Shown: positions 9,821 to 21,267, counted from the stretch's first letter. The stretch: 64,000 nt of DNA from Strongylocentrotus purpuratus (GCF_000002235.5 NW_022145615.1:10048891-10112890); one strand, 5' to 3'. Program-made: numbers and translations. Notes: a model not told the origin generated them from the sequence alone.

Positions 9821-10205
9821 TACTTATACCGTGGTTTTCCCATAAGACCCAAAGCGCTTACAACTACAAACTGCAAATAAAATGTGTTTTTAAGGCCTTT
9901 CTGAAGGTAATAACTGATGGAGACTGCCTAATTCTAAATGGTAGATCATTCCAGCATTTTGAAGCAGATACAGTAAATGTCCTATCACCGGCTTATGTGC
10001 GGGCAACTGAATATGAAAGACGGAGAGGATCACTGGCTGACCTCATTGCCCTGGTAGGTGTATATAAATTCAAACAGATATCTAAATATAATGGAGCTTG
10101 ATTATTGAGTATTTTGAAGACAAACAAGAGTAATTTAAAAATTATTCTTTGTTTCAAAGGAAGCCAGTGTAATGATCTCAAGAGTGGCTGAGATGGATGG
10201 TCCCT
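9744..10205 (-). mobile_element. LINE 3' fragment in NLR 3' flank, unit 1
   Basis: A (TTA)n tail at 9747-9815 is followed on the minus strand by CR1/L2-type ORF2 C-terminal sequence: LHWLPLKQRIIFKLLLFVFK, NQAPLYL, then SDPLRLSYSVART and a decayed end. The unit 2 copy (39185-39975) extends about 350 bases further 5', so this copy has a deletion near 10205. The LINE abuts the NLR stop codon in both units and so predates the duplication. Confidence 0.8.
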
Positions 10206-10236
10206 AGAAACCTGAAATATCGATCGACCTCAAAAC

Positions 10237-10746
10237 CTACTCGATCTCCCTCATGCTAGGTATCCGCCTCAGTCTGGAAACGAATGTCTTCATGATATTC
10301 GAATGCAGATTGACGTCGTACAATTCCAGCTTCTCCAAGAGTGGTGCATCTGCTTCGAGGCTGTAGATAAACGTGTTGGCGCATGAGATCGACATCTGAC
10401 CGCTGCATCCGCTCACATGGAGACTGCGTAGCTGACCATTGCACTCCCCAAGTCCTACCATGACCGAGTCCAGGACTTGCTGAAGATTGTCGAAGTTTGG
10501 ACTACTCTCCACTATGAGGCTTTGGACGTTGGGAACGGTGGTGATGAGTGAGAAATGTTCACTGGAGTTGTCGAGGTGCCCAATTGTGAGACGCTTGACA
10601 GAAGGAAGCGTGGACAATTTGGGATTTTGTAGACAGCACCCCCATATCTTCATCTCTTCCAGATTGGTACAAGATCGCAGACCAAGCCAAAGGGTTCGTG
10701 TCAGGTTTGCCCGCAATTGACAATACATGAGATCCACAGACGTGAT
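10237..10746 (-). CDS. NLR unit 1 exon 6: LRR tail
   Basis: The exon follows the acceptor ATCATCTAG, starts in phase 0 and ends at TAG (10237-10239), giving 169 codons. It holds leucine-rich repeats of LEKLELYDVNL and LRSLHVSGCS type, which in NLRs act as the ligand-sensing or autoinhibitory end. Only about four repeats are present, short for the family. It has the same length as unit 2 exon 6, with scattered substitutions. Confidence 0.8.
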   Translation of the reverse strand: MTSVDLMYCQLRANLTRTLWLGLRSCTNLEEMKIWGCCLQNPKLSTLPSVKRLTIGHLDNSSEHFSLITTVPNVQSLIVESSPNFDNLQQVLDSVMVGLGECNGQLRSLHVSGCSGQMSISCANTFIYSLEADAPLLEKLELYDVNLHSNIMKTFVSRLRRIPSMREIE

Positions 10747-11101
10747 CTAGATGATTAAAAACAGCATGGCACATCGCCGAAATAATGATGATAATAGATC
10801 GAATATTTAGGAACGCTAAAAGCAATTAGTACTATACCGCTTACAAATAAAATTATATGAAAAGAGGACAAAAATATACTCACTAAACGGAACCCCAAAA
10901 AGAGTAGGAATAGCTCTATATTGTACCTATCAACACAAAAATAATATGTGTTATCAGCATTTAAACTATGAATGGAGCTTATCAGAGACAATGTGGAGAA
11001 CATTATCATTCTTGTCATGATCGTCTACACTAGCCCGGTATTGTAACGATTTGATCAGTGTGTCGCTAAATTACAATGTAAAACGTAAGACTATTATTTA
11101 C

Positions 11102-12654
11102 CTGTTTTCGTATATTGGGCGGCAGTCTACCCAATCCCATGATTGCACTCGATAGCAATGATTGCAGACACAGCTTGCCGTCACCAAAGATCGTTGGAAA
11201 GTTAGTCGTTGATTTTGATATGTCACCTCTGGCTTCACCAATACAGTCCAGAAGAAGTCTGTGCTTGATATCTTTGCTGATTACTCTCTCCTCAAGTTCC
11301 AGGATGAGTTGAATAGAAGACATCAGCAGATTATTACCCGAACCTGCCAGGAAGCGGAGCACATCGGCATACATGAGCGGTGTGGCACTTCTACGTACAT
11401 TCTTCAGGAACTGGTCGAGGTCGCCCTGTGAACCGGCCAAGAACTTGCTTGCACAATACTCCTGTGCCATTTTGTGAAAGAACTCGACGTACGTCTTCGA
11501 GGCTTTCCCGTTTATCATGTATTTGACTGGAATTGTCTTCTTTGACAGCAGACCCAGTTTGATACCAATGGCTTCGTACTCTCCGACCCCTTGAAGATCA
11601 GTATCTTCAAGGACCACCTTCTGCTCGTCTTTCAAAAGTCCAATGAGAGCCACTTTTCCGAGATTTTGAAGGAGGGCGTGATAGTCACATTCAAACGTGT
11701 CGTCCTTGGATCTTGAATGAGAGAGTAGAAACTGGATAATGGTGTCGAACAACCCTGTCATGGAAGAAACCTGCTTAAGGAGGCCTTCTTCCCAGAGATG
11801 ACAGATCATCATGCAGAAGAGTGGTATGCTGATGAGGGTACTGACAATGGCATTCCCATGTAGGAACTCTGTTAATTTGCCAACTTCTTCCGGTTTTGAC
11901 TTCGACGTGAAGTATTTCTCGATGAAGGATGTCGCTTGGGATTGTGTAAAGCCCTCGATCTCCATTTTCGTGTAGACCCTAGCCAGTGCTGGTACTTTAA
12001 ACTCCTTCTCTAGGTAAGGCCGACTGGTGACGATAAGGCGGCATCGCCTGTAAATCTTGTTTCCAATAGCCAATATGATATTGCTCTTGGGGTTCTTCGT
12101 AGATAACTTGCCCTTGTATTCATCATACCCATCCAGCGCCAGCCCACAATCATCTTCGTGTCTGCCAATGAAGCCTTCGAGAGATTCTGGGGTCACTCCG
12201 TGGATGTTCCCGAGGGTTTCGGACAGTATGGCTTCTCCTAGAGACATGTCTTCATCAACCACTCTCAACTTCAAAGCAAAGAAGAGAGGAATATTACTGA
12301 GTGGGGAGCTCTCTTCTTGATATGACCAGTCATATGCCATCTTTGCAACGGCGCAGGTCTTGCCCCTTCCCGCTTCTGCGACTAAGAGGACTCTGTTTGG
12401 TAGAAGTCCATTGACTCTCACCCGAAACACATTACTGATAGACCCAGGAAGTATCTCTCTCATGCCCACTCCTGTCTTCTTGTTTACAAAGTAGACGATA
12501 ACATTTGTAAACAGGTTCTTCAAATCAGCAAAATCTTCTGGATCCCACGGTTTTCTCTGTATCTGACAAGTCTCGGTCTTGTAATAGTCAATCAGATGTT
12601 TCCGCAGGTAGGCTATTGCAGTGGTTTTTGCGCTAAGTTTATCCAAGCAAGGTT
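11102..12654 (-). CDS. NLR unit 1 exon 5: NACHT domain
   Basis: A 1553-base exon between acceptor TTTTAAAACAG and donor GTAAAT. It encodes a helical lead (LRKHLIDYYKTETCQIQRK) and then a NACHT NTPase. The Walker A is AEAGRGKT in LLVAEAGRGKTCAVAKMAYD and the Walker B is LALDGYDEY. The sensor-like RRCRLIVTSRPYLEKEF and winged-helix region (YVEFFHKMAQEYCASKFLAG) follow. NACHT modules bind ATP and oligomerise when the receptor is activated. The exon is exactly as long as that of unit 2 and has no stop, although upstream exons of this copy are shifted. Confidence 0.9.
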
Positions 12655-13041
12655 CTGTTTTAAAAGAGAAAATGTTAAAATGCCAAAGATGGAAACAGAA
12701 GAATCTTTATTACAAGAAGCAAATTACAGGTAAATGTTAATATTAACGATTTTGCATACAAATTTCCCTTTACAGCCCAGAGTAAATATAATCCTACAAG
12801 GCTACAACAATTTCCTCTCGAACAAGTATAAAGTGGGGAGATTCAGATTTGTAAAGACTTTCCTAAAATCAACCAAAGACTATTCAAAAGGCCTTGTGCA
12901 TCATCTACTGAAATGTGAGATAATTACGGTAGCGTAATACGAACACTATTTCAAAATGCAGTTCTAAAAGATGTAGGATTTGTCATTAAGTTGATTTCTT
13001 GAAAGTCTTTGCCACCATGTTGAAAAACAATCAATTATCAT

Positions 13042-13436
13042 TTAAGGTATAGATCAGTTTTGGAAGCGCCCCCCTCTCAAAAAATGAAATGGAAATTCTT
13101 ATTACCAATCATGTGAAAGAATATGTTTTGACTAATTCGTGATGATACAAATTTTGCCGGGAGACCGCCTACTAATTGATACATTTGGTAAATTATTATA
13201 TCTATCTGGACCGGATAGATATCGCGCACGTGTCAAGTAGTCCCATATACATCTTTCTGTTAACAGTGCTTTTAAATTTACCAAGACTGGGCCGAATTTA
13301 TTATCATTTTGATGGTTCCAGAACCTTGCAGTATACACCAATATTAATATGCTAGATGATTACCCTTTTCTGATTGATTCCACAACGTTTCTATCACAAT
13401 GCAATCGCATGACCAGAACTGGTCTTTACCTGTAAT
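13042..13436. mobile_element. TTAA-type MITE, unit 1 intron 4
   Basis: The left end TTAAGGTATAGATCAGTTTTGG is split here as TTAAGGTATAGA then TCAGTTTTGG. It is mirrored by CCAGAACTGGTCTTTACC at the right end. The interior matches 59020-59422, a copy in CFAP53 intron 6, in inverted orientation. The unit 2 intron lacks it, so it inserted after duplication or was lost there. The 69-codon frame inside is not a gene. Confidence 0.7.
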
Positions 13437-13590
13437 TAGTAATAATCACAAACATTCTGAAATATTAATTGGCTAAGGAGTGTGGTCGTCGCGTTGACAG
13501 TTTTCGGTGGAAGAAACTCCTGGTAAAGTCGTAACAACGCATCAAGTTGACAAATTCAGACCATCGTAATTACATTGATAAGACACTTAC

Positions 13591-13895
13591 CTTCGGGCTG
13601 CAAGATGTCGGGAAAATGCTTCTCAGCAAGGAAAACAAGGCCGGCTTGACGTAGCGCTTTCTTCAGTCGAAAGGGTAACTCCGAAGGAACCACTTCTTGG
13701 CGCCATTCAAACAGCATGTCCGTGTTCCCTTACACGTAACCATCCCTTCTATCCTGTTCGAGGCAGCAAATCTATCAAGGACGCTCTCCGAAAAGCCGAG
13801 CTCTCGACCAATAGCGCACATTTGGTCATCGCTTTCGATGTCCCTCGCCAGGCTTCTCAAAGTACTCCCATGTTCATCAACGCTGTGACCGATCT
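13591..13895 (-). pseudogene. NLR unit 1 exon 4: third Death domain, frameshifted
   Basis: After the acceptor TCTGCAAAG the exon encodes HSVDEHGSTLRSLARDIES and then GRELGFSESVLDRFAASN, the first helices of a Death domain. After MVTCKG the frame is lost: this copy has TGTAAGGGA where unit 2 has TGTAAAGGGA. The exon is 305 bases against 306. The donor GTAAGT is intact. Death domains mediate homotypic contacts with signalling partners. Confidence 0.75.
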
Positions 13896-14112
13896 CTTTG
13901 CAGACAACGAAAGAAAAGAGATGGCATTTTCGTATTATTATTATTATTTTTATTATTATTATTTTCCGAAGGATAGAGGTTCCACATATGCCAAACGTAA
14001 TTTCGCTCCGTTGATTGTGCATTCATATTTTTGAAGAAATAAAATAAGATTTTCAACTTTAGAACATGTTAGAGTACACTGAGTGAAGGGAGGATGAGAA
14101 TGGTGCACTTAC

Positions 14113-15215
14113 GATTTTCTGCCATCTCTTGAACATCTGGGAAGTACTGATCTGCAATCATGACGAGTCCAGCTCTAACTAGGGCTTCTTTAAATGAAGA
14201 ACGTTGATCCCGTTGTCTCACCGTCTGACGCCAATCGAACAGCATCATGCGACTCCCTCTGCTGGTTTTACTTCCCAGTATCTCGTTTGTGCCAATGTAC
14301 CGGTTTATGTCAGCCCTGGAGAAAGTCAGGGCCACACCGAGGTTCTCAATCTGAGCATCCGATTCGATGTCCTCAGCAACGTTGAAGACCTCTTCATCGG
14401 ACAATGGTTTGCAGGAACCCTCCACAATGTCAATGCAACTTTCAGAACTTGATTCTCTCAATTCCTTTCTCGTTGCCACAGCATACAGTTCGCACGAATC
14501 TCCCTGTTTTTCCATTGTCTTCCCGAATTTCCATCGTCTGAAAATCGTTCGCACGGCGTTCGAAGCAGTTCGTAATAACATTTGTGACCGAGGCTTAACA
14601 TTGTCAATGTTCTTCGCAGCGGTTCCTGAATCCGTTTTAAGAGTGTGAACTTCATTGCATGGCCTGAAGGAGAAGGAATTGGTCTCTTCCCCCGCACTTC
14701 TACCTGGATCTTCTTCTCTTTGTCCGTGTGAATACATGATCGGGGGCTCACTTGATCCTGAGCCAGGAAAAACGTCTAAATGTATGTCTCTTCTGTTTAC
14801 CCTGGATATTTTTTTACACGCTGGGCTTACTGATTGAGCTGAATAGTCACTAGACACAAGTTCAGTACCTTCACAACTCACTTCGTTGACAGCATCAGCG
14901 GCAGTGGTTGCTGAATCCGTTCTAAGAGTGTGAACCTCATCGCATGGCCGGAGGAGAACGGATTTGTCCCTACCGCCGCTCTTCTACCTGGATCTTCTGC
15001 TCTTTGACTGTTTGAATCCATGCTCCGCAGCACGGTTTCACTTGATCCTGAGCCAGGGTAAACGTCTGAATATATTTCACTTCTGTCTCCCCTGGATACT
15101 TTTTTACATGCTGAGCGTACTGATTGAGCTGGATAGTCACTAGAAACATTAAGATCTGTGCCTTCACAACTCACTTCGTTGACAGCATCAACGGTCTTTT
15201 CCAGATCCACATTGC
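14113..15215 (-). pseudogene. NLR unit 1 exon 3: linker repeats + second Death domain, frameshifted
   Basis: The exon (acceptor CTTGCAG, donor GTAAGT) holds two 94-residue linker units, recognisable by DAVNE(V)SCEGT, SSDY(S/P)AQSV and PGSGSSE. A stretch LLRTASNAVRTIFRRWKFGK that is absent from unit 2 comes next. A Death domain follows (PLSDEEVFNVAEDIE, LGVALTFSRADINRYIG, MMLFDWRQTV). One base is missing near 14952 (TCTCCTCCGG against TCTCCTTCAGG in unit 2), ending the first frame at 14878. Unit 2 has three linker units. Confidence 0.75.
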
Positions 15216-15479
15216 CTGCAAGTTAATTTAAAAAATGATAACGTGAACTGTGTTAATCAACGGCGATTACATAGTTTTATTGCGGGCTTGAGTACATTGG
15301 CATGATCAAGGGTGTCGATTTGTATCCGTGGTTGGGGGGATGATAGGTGCCAAAATATTTTCGGCAATGAATCAAAGCAATCAAGAGGTAGAAGCGTGTG
15401 GCCGGGTTGCACCCCTCCCAAAGGGCGTAGCCAGGAGAGTCACAGAGTGCGCAAATGGGGTTGGGTGCAGGGAGGGACC

Positions 15480-16665
15480 TCCCCCGCGAAGCGCGGAAGC
15501 TTTGACGTTTCATTTACTTATTAGAGAAAGAAGACGATACGTTGGACCATTCTCGACTCTTAATCCTTGTTTGAATCAAGTTCCCCTTCCTCCGCGCGTA
15601 GCGCGGAAGTTCAGACGGTTCATTAGATTATTAAAGAAAGAAGGCGATTCGATGTACCATCCTTAATGTTTGAATCAAGTTCCCCTTCCTCCGCGCATAG
15701 CGCGGAAGCTCTGACGTTTCATTAGATTATTGAAGAAAGAAGACGATTTCAGGTACCATTCTCGACTTTTAATCCTTAATGTTTGAATCAAGTTCCCCTT
15801 CCTCCGCGCGTAGCGCGGAAGCTCTGACGTTTCATTAGATTATTAAAGAAAGAAGACGATTCGATGTACCATTCTCGACTCCTAATCCTTTTGTGAATTC
15901 AGTTCCCCCTCCCTCCCACGCGAAGCGCGGAAGCTTTGACGTTTCATTAAATTATTAGAGAAAGACGATTCGTTGTATCGTGTCCTTGGCTGAGTGCAAT
16001 TCGCTCCCGCCCTCCCGCGCGGAAGCTTTGACGTTTCAATAAATTATTACTCTTAATCCTTGTCTGTATTCAGTTTTCCCCCTCCCACGCGAAGCGCGGA
16101 AGCTTTGACGTTTCATTAAATTATTAGAGAAAGACGATTCGTTGTATTTTTTCCTTGGCGGAGTGCAATTCGCTCCCGCCCTCCCGCGGGGAAGCTTTGA
16201 CGTTTCAATAAATTATTACTCTTAATCCTTGTCTGTATTCATTTTCGCCCATCCAGCGCTAAGCGCGGAAGCTTTATCGTTTCATTAAATTATTAGAGAA
16301 GGAAGACGATTCGTCGTATCGTGTCCTTGTCTGAATTCAGTTTTTCCCCTCCCGCGCGACGCGCGGAAGCTTTGACGTTTCATTTGATTATTACTCTTAA
16401 TCCACGTCTGAAATCACTTTCGCCTTTCCCGCGCGTAGCGCGGAAGCTTTCACGTTTCATTAAATTATTAGAAAAAGAAGATGATTCCTTGTATCGTGTA
16501 CTTTGACGTTTCATTTGATTATAACTCTTAATCCTAGTCTGAATTCAGTTGCCACCTCCCGCGTGAAGCGCGGAAGCTTTGCCGTTTCACTAAATTATTA
16601 GAGAAAGAAGACGATTCGTTGTACTGTTCTGTATATAAATCCTTGTCTGAATTCAGTTTCCCCAC
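15480..16665. repeat. GCGC-hairpin satellite array in NLR unit 1 intron 2
   Basis: About twelve imperfect modules of roughly 75-125 bp. Each has CCCGCGCGAAGCGCGGAAGC followed by TTTGACGTTTCATTAAATTA, AGAGAAAGAAGACGATTCGT, and CTTAATCCTTGTCTGAATTC. The CGCG(T/A)AGCGCG core can form a small hairpin in each module. A second array of the same family lies at 24050-24705 on the opposite strand. Unit 2 has no array here, so its intron 2 is only 720 bp. Frames at 15328-15666 are not genes. Confidence 0.9.
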
Positions 16666-18199
16666 ATGATGTACGTATGGAACGTTCGTTCGCAAATCTT
16701 TGCATGTTCAGCCCGAGTGGATGGTAGCATGTTATCTCCCGGCAGTGCTTGTCGCAATAGCTTCTGGAAAGGAATTGTATACTACTTTTAGTGTTAACGG
16801 CCACTATTTAGGTCCATTGGTGACTATACAAATATATGCTCTTCCTGGCTATTTGGTAATTTGTCAGTTTGCAACAGAAATGGAGAAACGCAAATTTTGT
16901 TGAAAATCATGTGATATCACGAACATTTATAAATCACTTGTATGAAATACGCCAGTGACATAGGCCTACATCAGCTTTTCAATAAAACAAAAATAAGTTG
17001 TGACATAATAATCTTTCTCCAAAAATGAATTTTTTTAAAGGAAATATCAGGAAATAAAATGAGTGAAAAAAATAAAAATAAAGATACAATGACGTAAATT
17101 TTAAAAAGGGTGAACGGAAACAACATAACAACTAGTGAACTATCTTATAAGTCATACTAATGTCCGAAAACCTGTCTCCTTGTCTCCGATCTCATCACGA
17201 ATTTGTCATAGAGTTCATTTATTCTTACACTGTCCAGGATTGTCTGATGTTGCAGATTGCTACTTTTGCGCTCCGCGCTTAACATTTAGCTCGTTTCTTT
17301 TTGACGCTGCGTCTGTGCATCTGGCGCACTGCATTTCTATGATGCTGTTGATTGAACAAAGTGAATAAATTCATCAATTCCTGATGAAGCCGTATGAACG
17401 AGAATTCAATTTATTCTTGTCTCATATACGGTTGTCACATTTACTTCGTATATATGTATGTATTATGAAAATGAGATTTAAAAAATGTGTATATTAACGG
17501 TCATCTTGCGAGTAATAACCATTAACTACTCTCATCGGGCTCTCATCATTAACTTTTTTTGTTTTGTTTTGAGAGTGAATTATTGGGGGATGATTGTACA
17601 GGCCATCCCCCCCCCCACCTGAAATATTGGGGGGGATATATCCCCCCCCCCCCCCATCCCCCCCCCCCCGGATCGACAACCATGGGCATGATCATTGCCT
17701 GGAGCACCGGTTTTATGAGGTAGATGAATTATAAATTAGGCAAAGCCACCCATTTGGTGTTATAGGAAGGTCCTTTTTACAGGTTCTCCCCCCCCCCCTT
17801 TGCTCTATTCCTTCATATCTTTTTTCTTTCCTCTTTCACTATTCGACCGTAACTACTGTAGCTACGTGCATTGAACTTTATTTAAATATACCTTGAAATG
17901 GCAGAGGCAACCTGAACTTGTATGATTTTACACCCGTTGCACACGAGGTGTCATTTGCCTATCGTTATTAGCGTATGACTGTGTCGGCGACTGACGTGGC
18001 CTTTGACGCGATATTTGAGAATGATATCGAACAAAAAAGCGAATGTGCAAATAACAGTCAGTGCCAACATTTGCTTTGTATTTCTGAGGTGAGCACCAAT
18101 TGCCTTTTATAGGCTTGATTAGCGCAAATAATGATATTTACAGCGCATGATACCTCGCCACGGGCATGGTCATGACAATGGGTTGGCCAATGTAGTCAC
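16666..18199. other. Rest of NLR unit 1 intron 2
   Basis: No exon seen. 17580-17690 contains another poly-G/poly-C element remnant (GGGGATGATTGTACAGGCCATCCC). 17690-18130 matches 44700-45240 of unit 2. Confidence 0.5.
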
Positions 18200-18362
18200 C
18201 TGAGAAAGATTCTCGAACGTTTCTCTGTCTTGGTTCTGCCTTGATAATTAGCCTGTCAAGTAGGGCCTTCGTGGCGTCTTTATTTGAACGTTGTTTATTT
18301 CGCCATCTTCGAAGCAGCATCATCGAAGCCTTCTCTGCATTCGATTCGCAGGCAGTCAAGGC
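18200..18362 (-). CDS. NLR unit 1 exon 2: second half of Death domain 1
   Basis: The exon starts after TTTGGATAG and encodes ALTACESNAEKASMMLLRRW with KDATKALLDRLIIKAEPR, the last helices of a Death domain. The donor is TTCTCAG|GTGACT (phase 1), and the next exon begins GC, completing a Gly codon. If the donor is not used, the frame runs on for 20 more codons to TAA at 18138, giving a Death-domain-only protein. The same option is kept in unit 2. Confidence 0.7.
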
Positions 18363-18797
18363 CTATCCAAATCACACAAAGAAAGTGATGTCAACCGTGG
18401 AGTTATCTATTAAAGTATTACTGTACTAAAAGAACTAGGTCAGGTGTAGACCGAATTTTCCGTCTCTTTCGTTCGTTAGCCTCTTATTGGGGTAGGGTCG
18501 GCTCTCTCTTTAGAGACCGAAACAGACTATCCCGCGAAATGTGTAGGGTTATGTGGGCAAATCAGTACACCAAACTTGCGAAACTTATCCCCGAATTACT
18601 CCTTTCACAGGATGCATATCCGATGCATTTTTATATTGTAAATTAGGTTAAAACTTAACTACTTCGGTTCCACTTACCAACTTGACTGAAATAATCCGTT
18701 TAATGGTCCATTTTTAGGAAATTATGGGTCAAAATCGATATCCATGATAAAAATCTTGCAGCGGGCGTTTAAACTCTCGCTGCGCATGACGTCATCA

Positions 18798-18940
18798 AAA
18801 TCTCATCCCTTCTAGTCTAAGCCGAAGGCAAAATGATTATAACTGAAAACTGTACACCAGCGACGAGTTCGTAATGACATGCACAGTTTTTCCGTCATAA
18901 TCATTTTGCCTTCGGCGTAGACTAGAAGGGATAAGATTTA
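18798..18940. repeat. Foldback repeat in NLR unit 1 intron 1
   Basis: ATCCCTTCTAGTCTAAGCCG (18805-18824) and the following AAGGCAAAATGATTAT are inverted at about 18897-18932 with a single mismatch. AAATCT(C/T) extends the arms outward. The outer arm is about 40 bases and the loop about 60. It is a MITE-like hairpin with no coding content. A TGACGTCA lies just outside at 18787-18794. Confidence 0.75.
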
Positions 18941-19029
18941 GGTCGAAAATTACTTCGGTAGATATTAACTTATTTTCTTGATATCACCTCTTGATATCAT
19001 ATCATTATGACAAGATAGATTTGTGTTAT

Positions 19030-19331
19030 AATTCGCTCTATGTGAGAGGGGGGGGGGGGAATTAGCAAATTTGTTGTTTTTTTTTGCCCCATTTGGAAAT
19101 CGCGCCGACCGATAATTCGCTCATTGGGTAGGGGGGGGGTGGTAGTGAGTAACAATGTTTTTTTTTTTTTGCTCCCCGAAATTTGAAAATCGCGCCGCCC
19201 AATATTTCGTTCAATGGGGGAGGAGGGGGCGGGGGGGTAAGGAGTATTTTGTTTGTTCAAACAAACATTTGAGGGGGTGTTTAACTGCCAGAACCCCCCC
19301 CCCCCCCCCCCCGCCGCCTACGTACGCGCCT
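19030..19331. mobile_element. Degenerate poly-G/poly-C hAT-like element
   Basis: It has the same modules as the element at 7352 (GAAATTTGAAAATCGCGCCG, TCGCTCA(T)TGGG, long G runs) and ends CGCCTACGTACGCGCCTTG. The left end is not clear and no target duplication was found. Confidence 0.5.
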
Positions 19332-20279
19332 TGCTTTAACCATAGCGTTGGGAGGCCAAACGACTTATTCCGAATATATGAGGGAAAGAGTTGTCCTGGT
19401 AAAGGAGGTCTGGTAATGATAAGGAATCAATTCTTACATAATCCAACAAAACTTACACTAAATGGTCAAGATTACAAGTAAATGGCATGTGCCAAAAGAT
19501 TTTGGTTGAAAATGTGTAGGGGCTGATCGAGTAATGAGCATAGAAAGTTACGGAATCAAGGTAAGTAGGCTCGACACCATGTGCTCAACACAGGTCACTA
19601 TGTGCAAGTAATAGTTGTTTGTATTTAACTGGTTTAAACAATCAATCTACTGAAGAATAAACAATCCAGAATGAATATGACCATGTTCTCTCGACATACG
19701 ATGAGATTAGCTTTAAGTGTCTTATCAAATTCAAAGATCATACAAGACTGATTAAACTCGACAGCATGACTCGTAATACGAATATAAAAACATGAATCAT
19801 TATTCACAGTCTTATCATTTTACATTTGCTACATTTGTACTCTTATTAGCTTATCAATGTTTTCATCAGCTTGCTCCATCATATTTCATTCAATTGTCAA
19901 TACGTTATAAACTAGACAGAATGCTGCGTTCCAGTAAAAAGTCTTTATTTTATGTTCTACAAACTGTGACAAAATCTTATGGGGAAAGGTAATTTTCATA
20001 TGCAGCCACTGATTTATGGAATAACTTAGAAATAAAGAAACATGAAAAGTTTGAAATATCTCATAAGTATGAGCAAAAAAGTTTCATTATTATTATTAGG
20101 TAATTTTCTGCCCAAATGAAGTAATAATTTATCTAACACTCCGACCATACCAAATGAGTGCCCTTTAGGGGCACTATTTCTTTACCAGAGGCCCTTTTTG
20201 CAACAGTGCACTTTATTTTGAAATTGGTATGAAGTATTCTGTTTTTTGATAGGTAAGTGAAATTTAGTTTTAATCCTAC

Positions 20280-20453
20280 GTCATTAACTTCGAAGATTGA
20301 ATATCCGAGAACTTTACGGCCAAAATCAACAAAAGAACTCGTGGTTATTTGATGTGAAATCGCCCACAGCTCGCCGTCTGTCAGATCATATGAGGGAGTC
20401 GATGGTGACGACAACGACGATCCAGATGACGACAACGTCGGAGCACAAGCCAT
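20280..20453 (-). CDS. NLR unit 1 exon 1: start and first half of Death domain 1
   Basis: ATG at 20453 starts 58 codons ending at GAC|GTAGGA. A Ser-rich N-terminus (TLSSSGSSLSSPSTPS) leads into DLTDGELWAISHQITTSSF and GRKVLGYSIFEVND, helices 1-3 of a Death domain. The exon is nine bases longer than in unit 2. Upstream sequence is conserved with unit 2 for about 150 bp and includes a TATATA-like motif at 20488-20493, only 35 bases from the ATG, so its role as a TATA box is doubtful. Confidence 0.7.
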
Positions 20454-21267
20454 CACGGAAATTGGTTCTTTGTTTACCTATGTCAGCTATATAGTTGTGC
20501 CTTCATTTCATCAGTCTTTCATAAGTTCCAATATCCACACTACAGAATATGCATACAGATTCGAGTACCACATCAATTGATGATTAAATCTAACTCCTCC
20601 ATGGGCCTCACATTTCACATTGATCAAATTCAAATTAGACTCAAAATAATCTGCGATGATGTTCAGCTTCCCTTACATTGCTGTAGAAAATTGTGATAAT
20701 CCGTTCACTTCCATGATGAAAGTTGAGTTGTAACACTAATACCAGTGTTTGTGGCTTTTAAAATTGAAACATACACAGCATGCAAAGTGTTTCGAAGCTT
20801 TAAAAGATAACACATTACAATTATAACACTGATCATCGGATTAAGGCCTGCCGACACACTTGCGCACAATCTGAAGTCCCCATGGATCATTCGAGCGAGT
20901 CGCCATTTTAAAGGTGCGCATGCAATGTTGATCAAATCACATTGACGTTCGCGTCCTACATCCGACCACGTCACACCATCAAATAATCCATATATATATA
21001 TAATGCATAGGGCCTACCGGTTCCTCACTTGTGAAAGAAACAAATATTTTACGAAAAGGTGAGGAAACTGCCTGGCCTGCGGCAATAGTGTCCGCCCACG
21101 GCTGCTAAAGGACCGGTCGCACCTAGGTGATTTGGCTCGCTGGAGCTACATCATACATGTATACCGGAGCACAAATTTGGCACTTTTCGGGGATTGGTAC
21201 GGCAGCACAACGGTAGTACATCGTCAGGCCATCGTCAGAAAATCGGTGAAAAAATTAGCAACGGCAG

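Larger units (their letters stand above)
10237..20453 (-). pseudogene. NLR gene, unit 1 copy, two frameshifts
   Basis: Six exons equivalent to the intact unit 2 gene: 20453-20280, 18362-18200, 15215-14113, 13895-13591, 12654-11102 and 10746-10237. Order, splice sites and phases (0, 1, 1, 1, 0) agree with the sister. The encoded plan is Death, Ser/Thr-rich linker repeats, Death, Death, NACHT, LRR, an intracellular pattern-sensing receptor architecture. Exon 3 has lost one base near 14952 and exon 4 one base near 13727, and both shift the frame, so a full-length protein is not possible as read. The NACHT and LRR exons remain open and are nearly identical to unit 2, which suggests recent decay or sequence errors. 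Donor 1 is GTAGGA, weaker than GTAAGA in unit 2. Confidence 0.75.

Noticed and set aside
13504..13545. Resemblance of GTCGTAACAACG to the 3' end of small-subunit rRNA
   Set aside because: Only about ten bases match, no flanking rRNA sequence follows, and the unit 2 counterpart differs.
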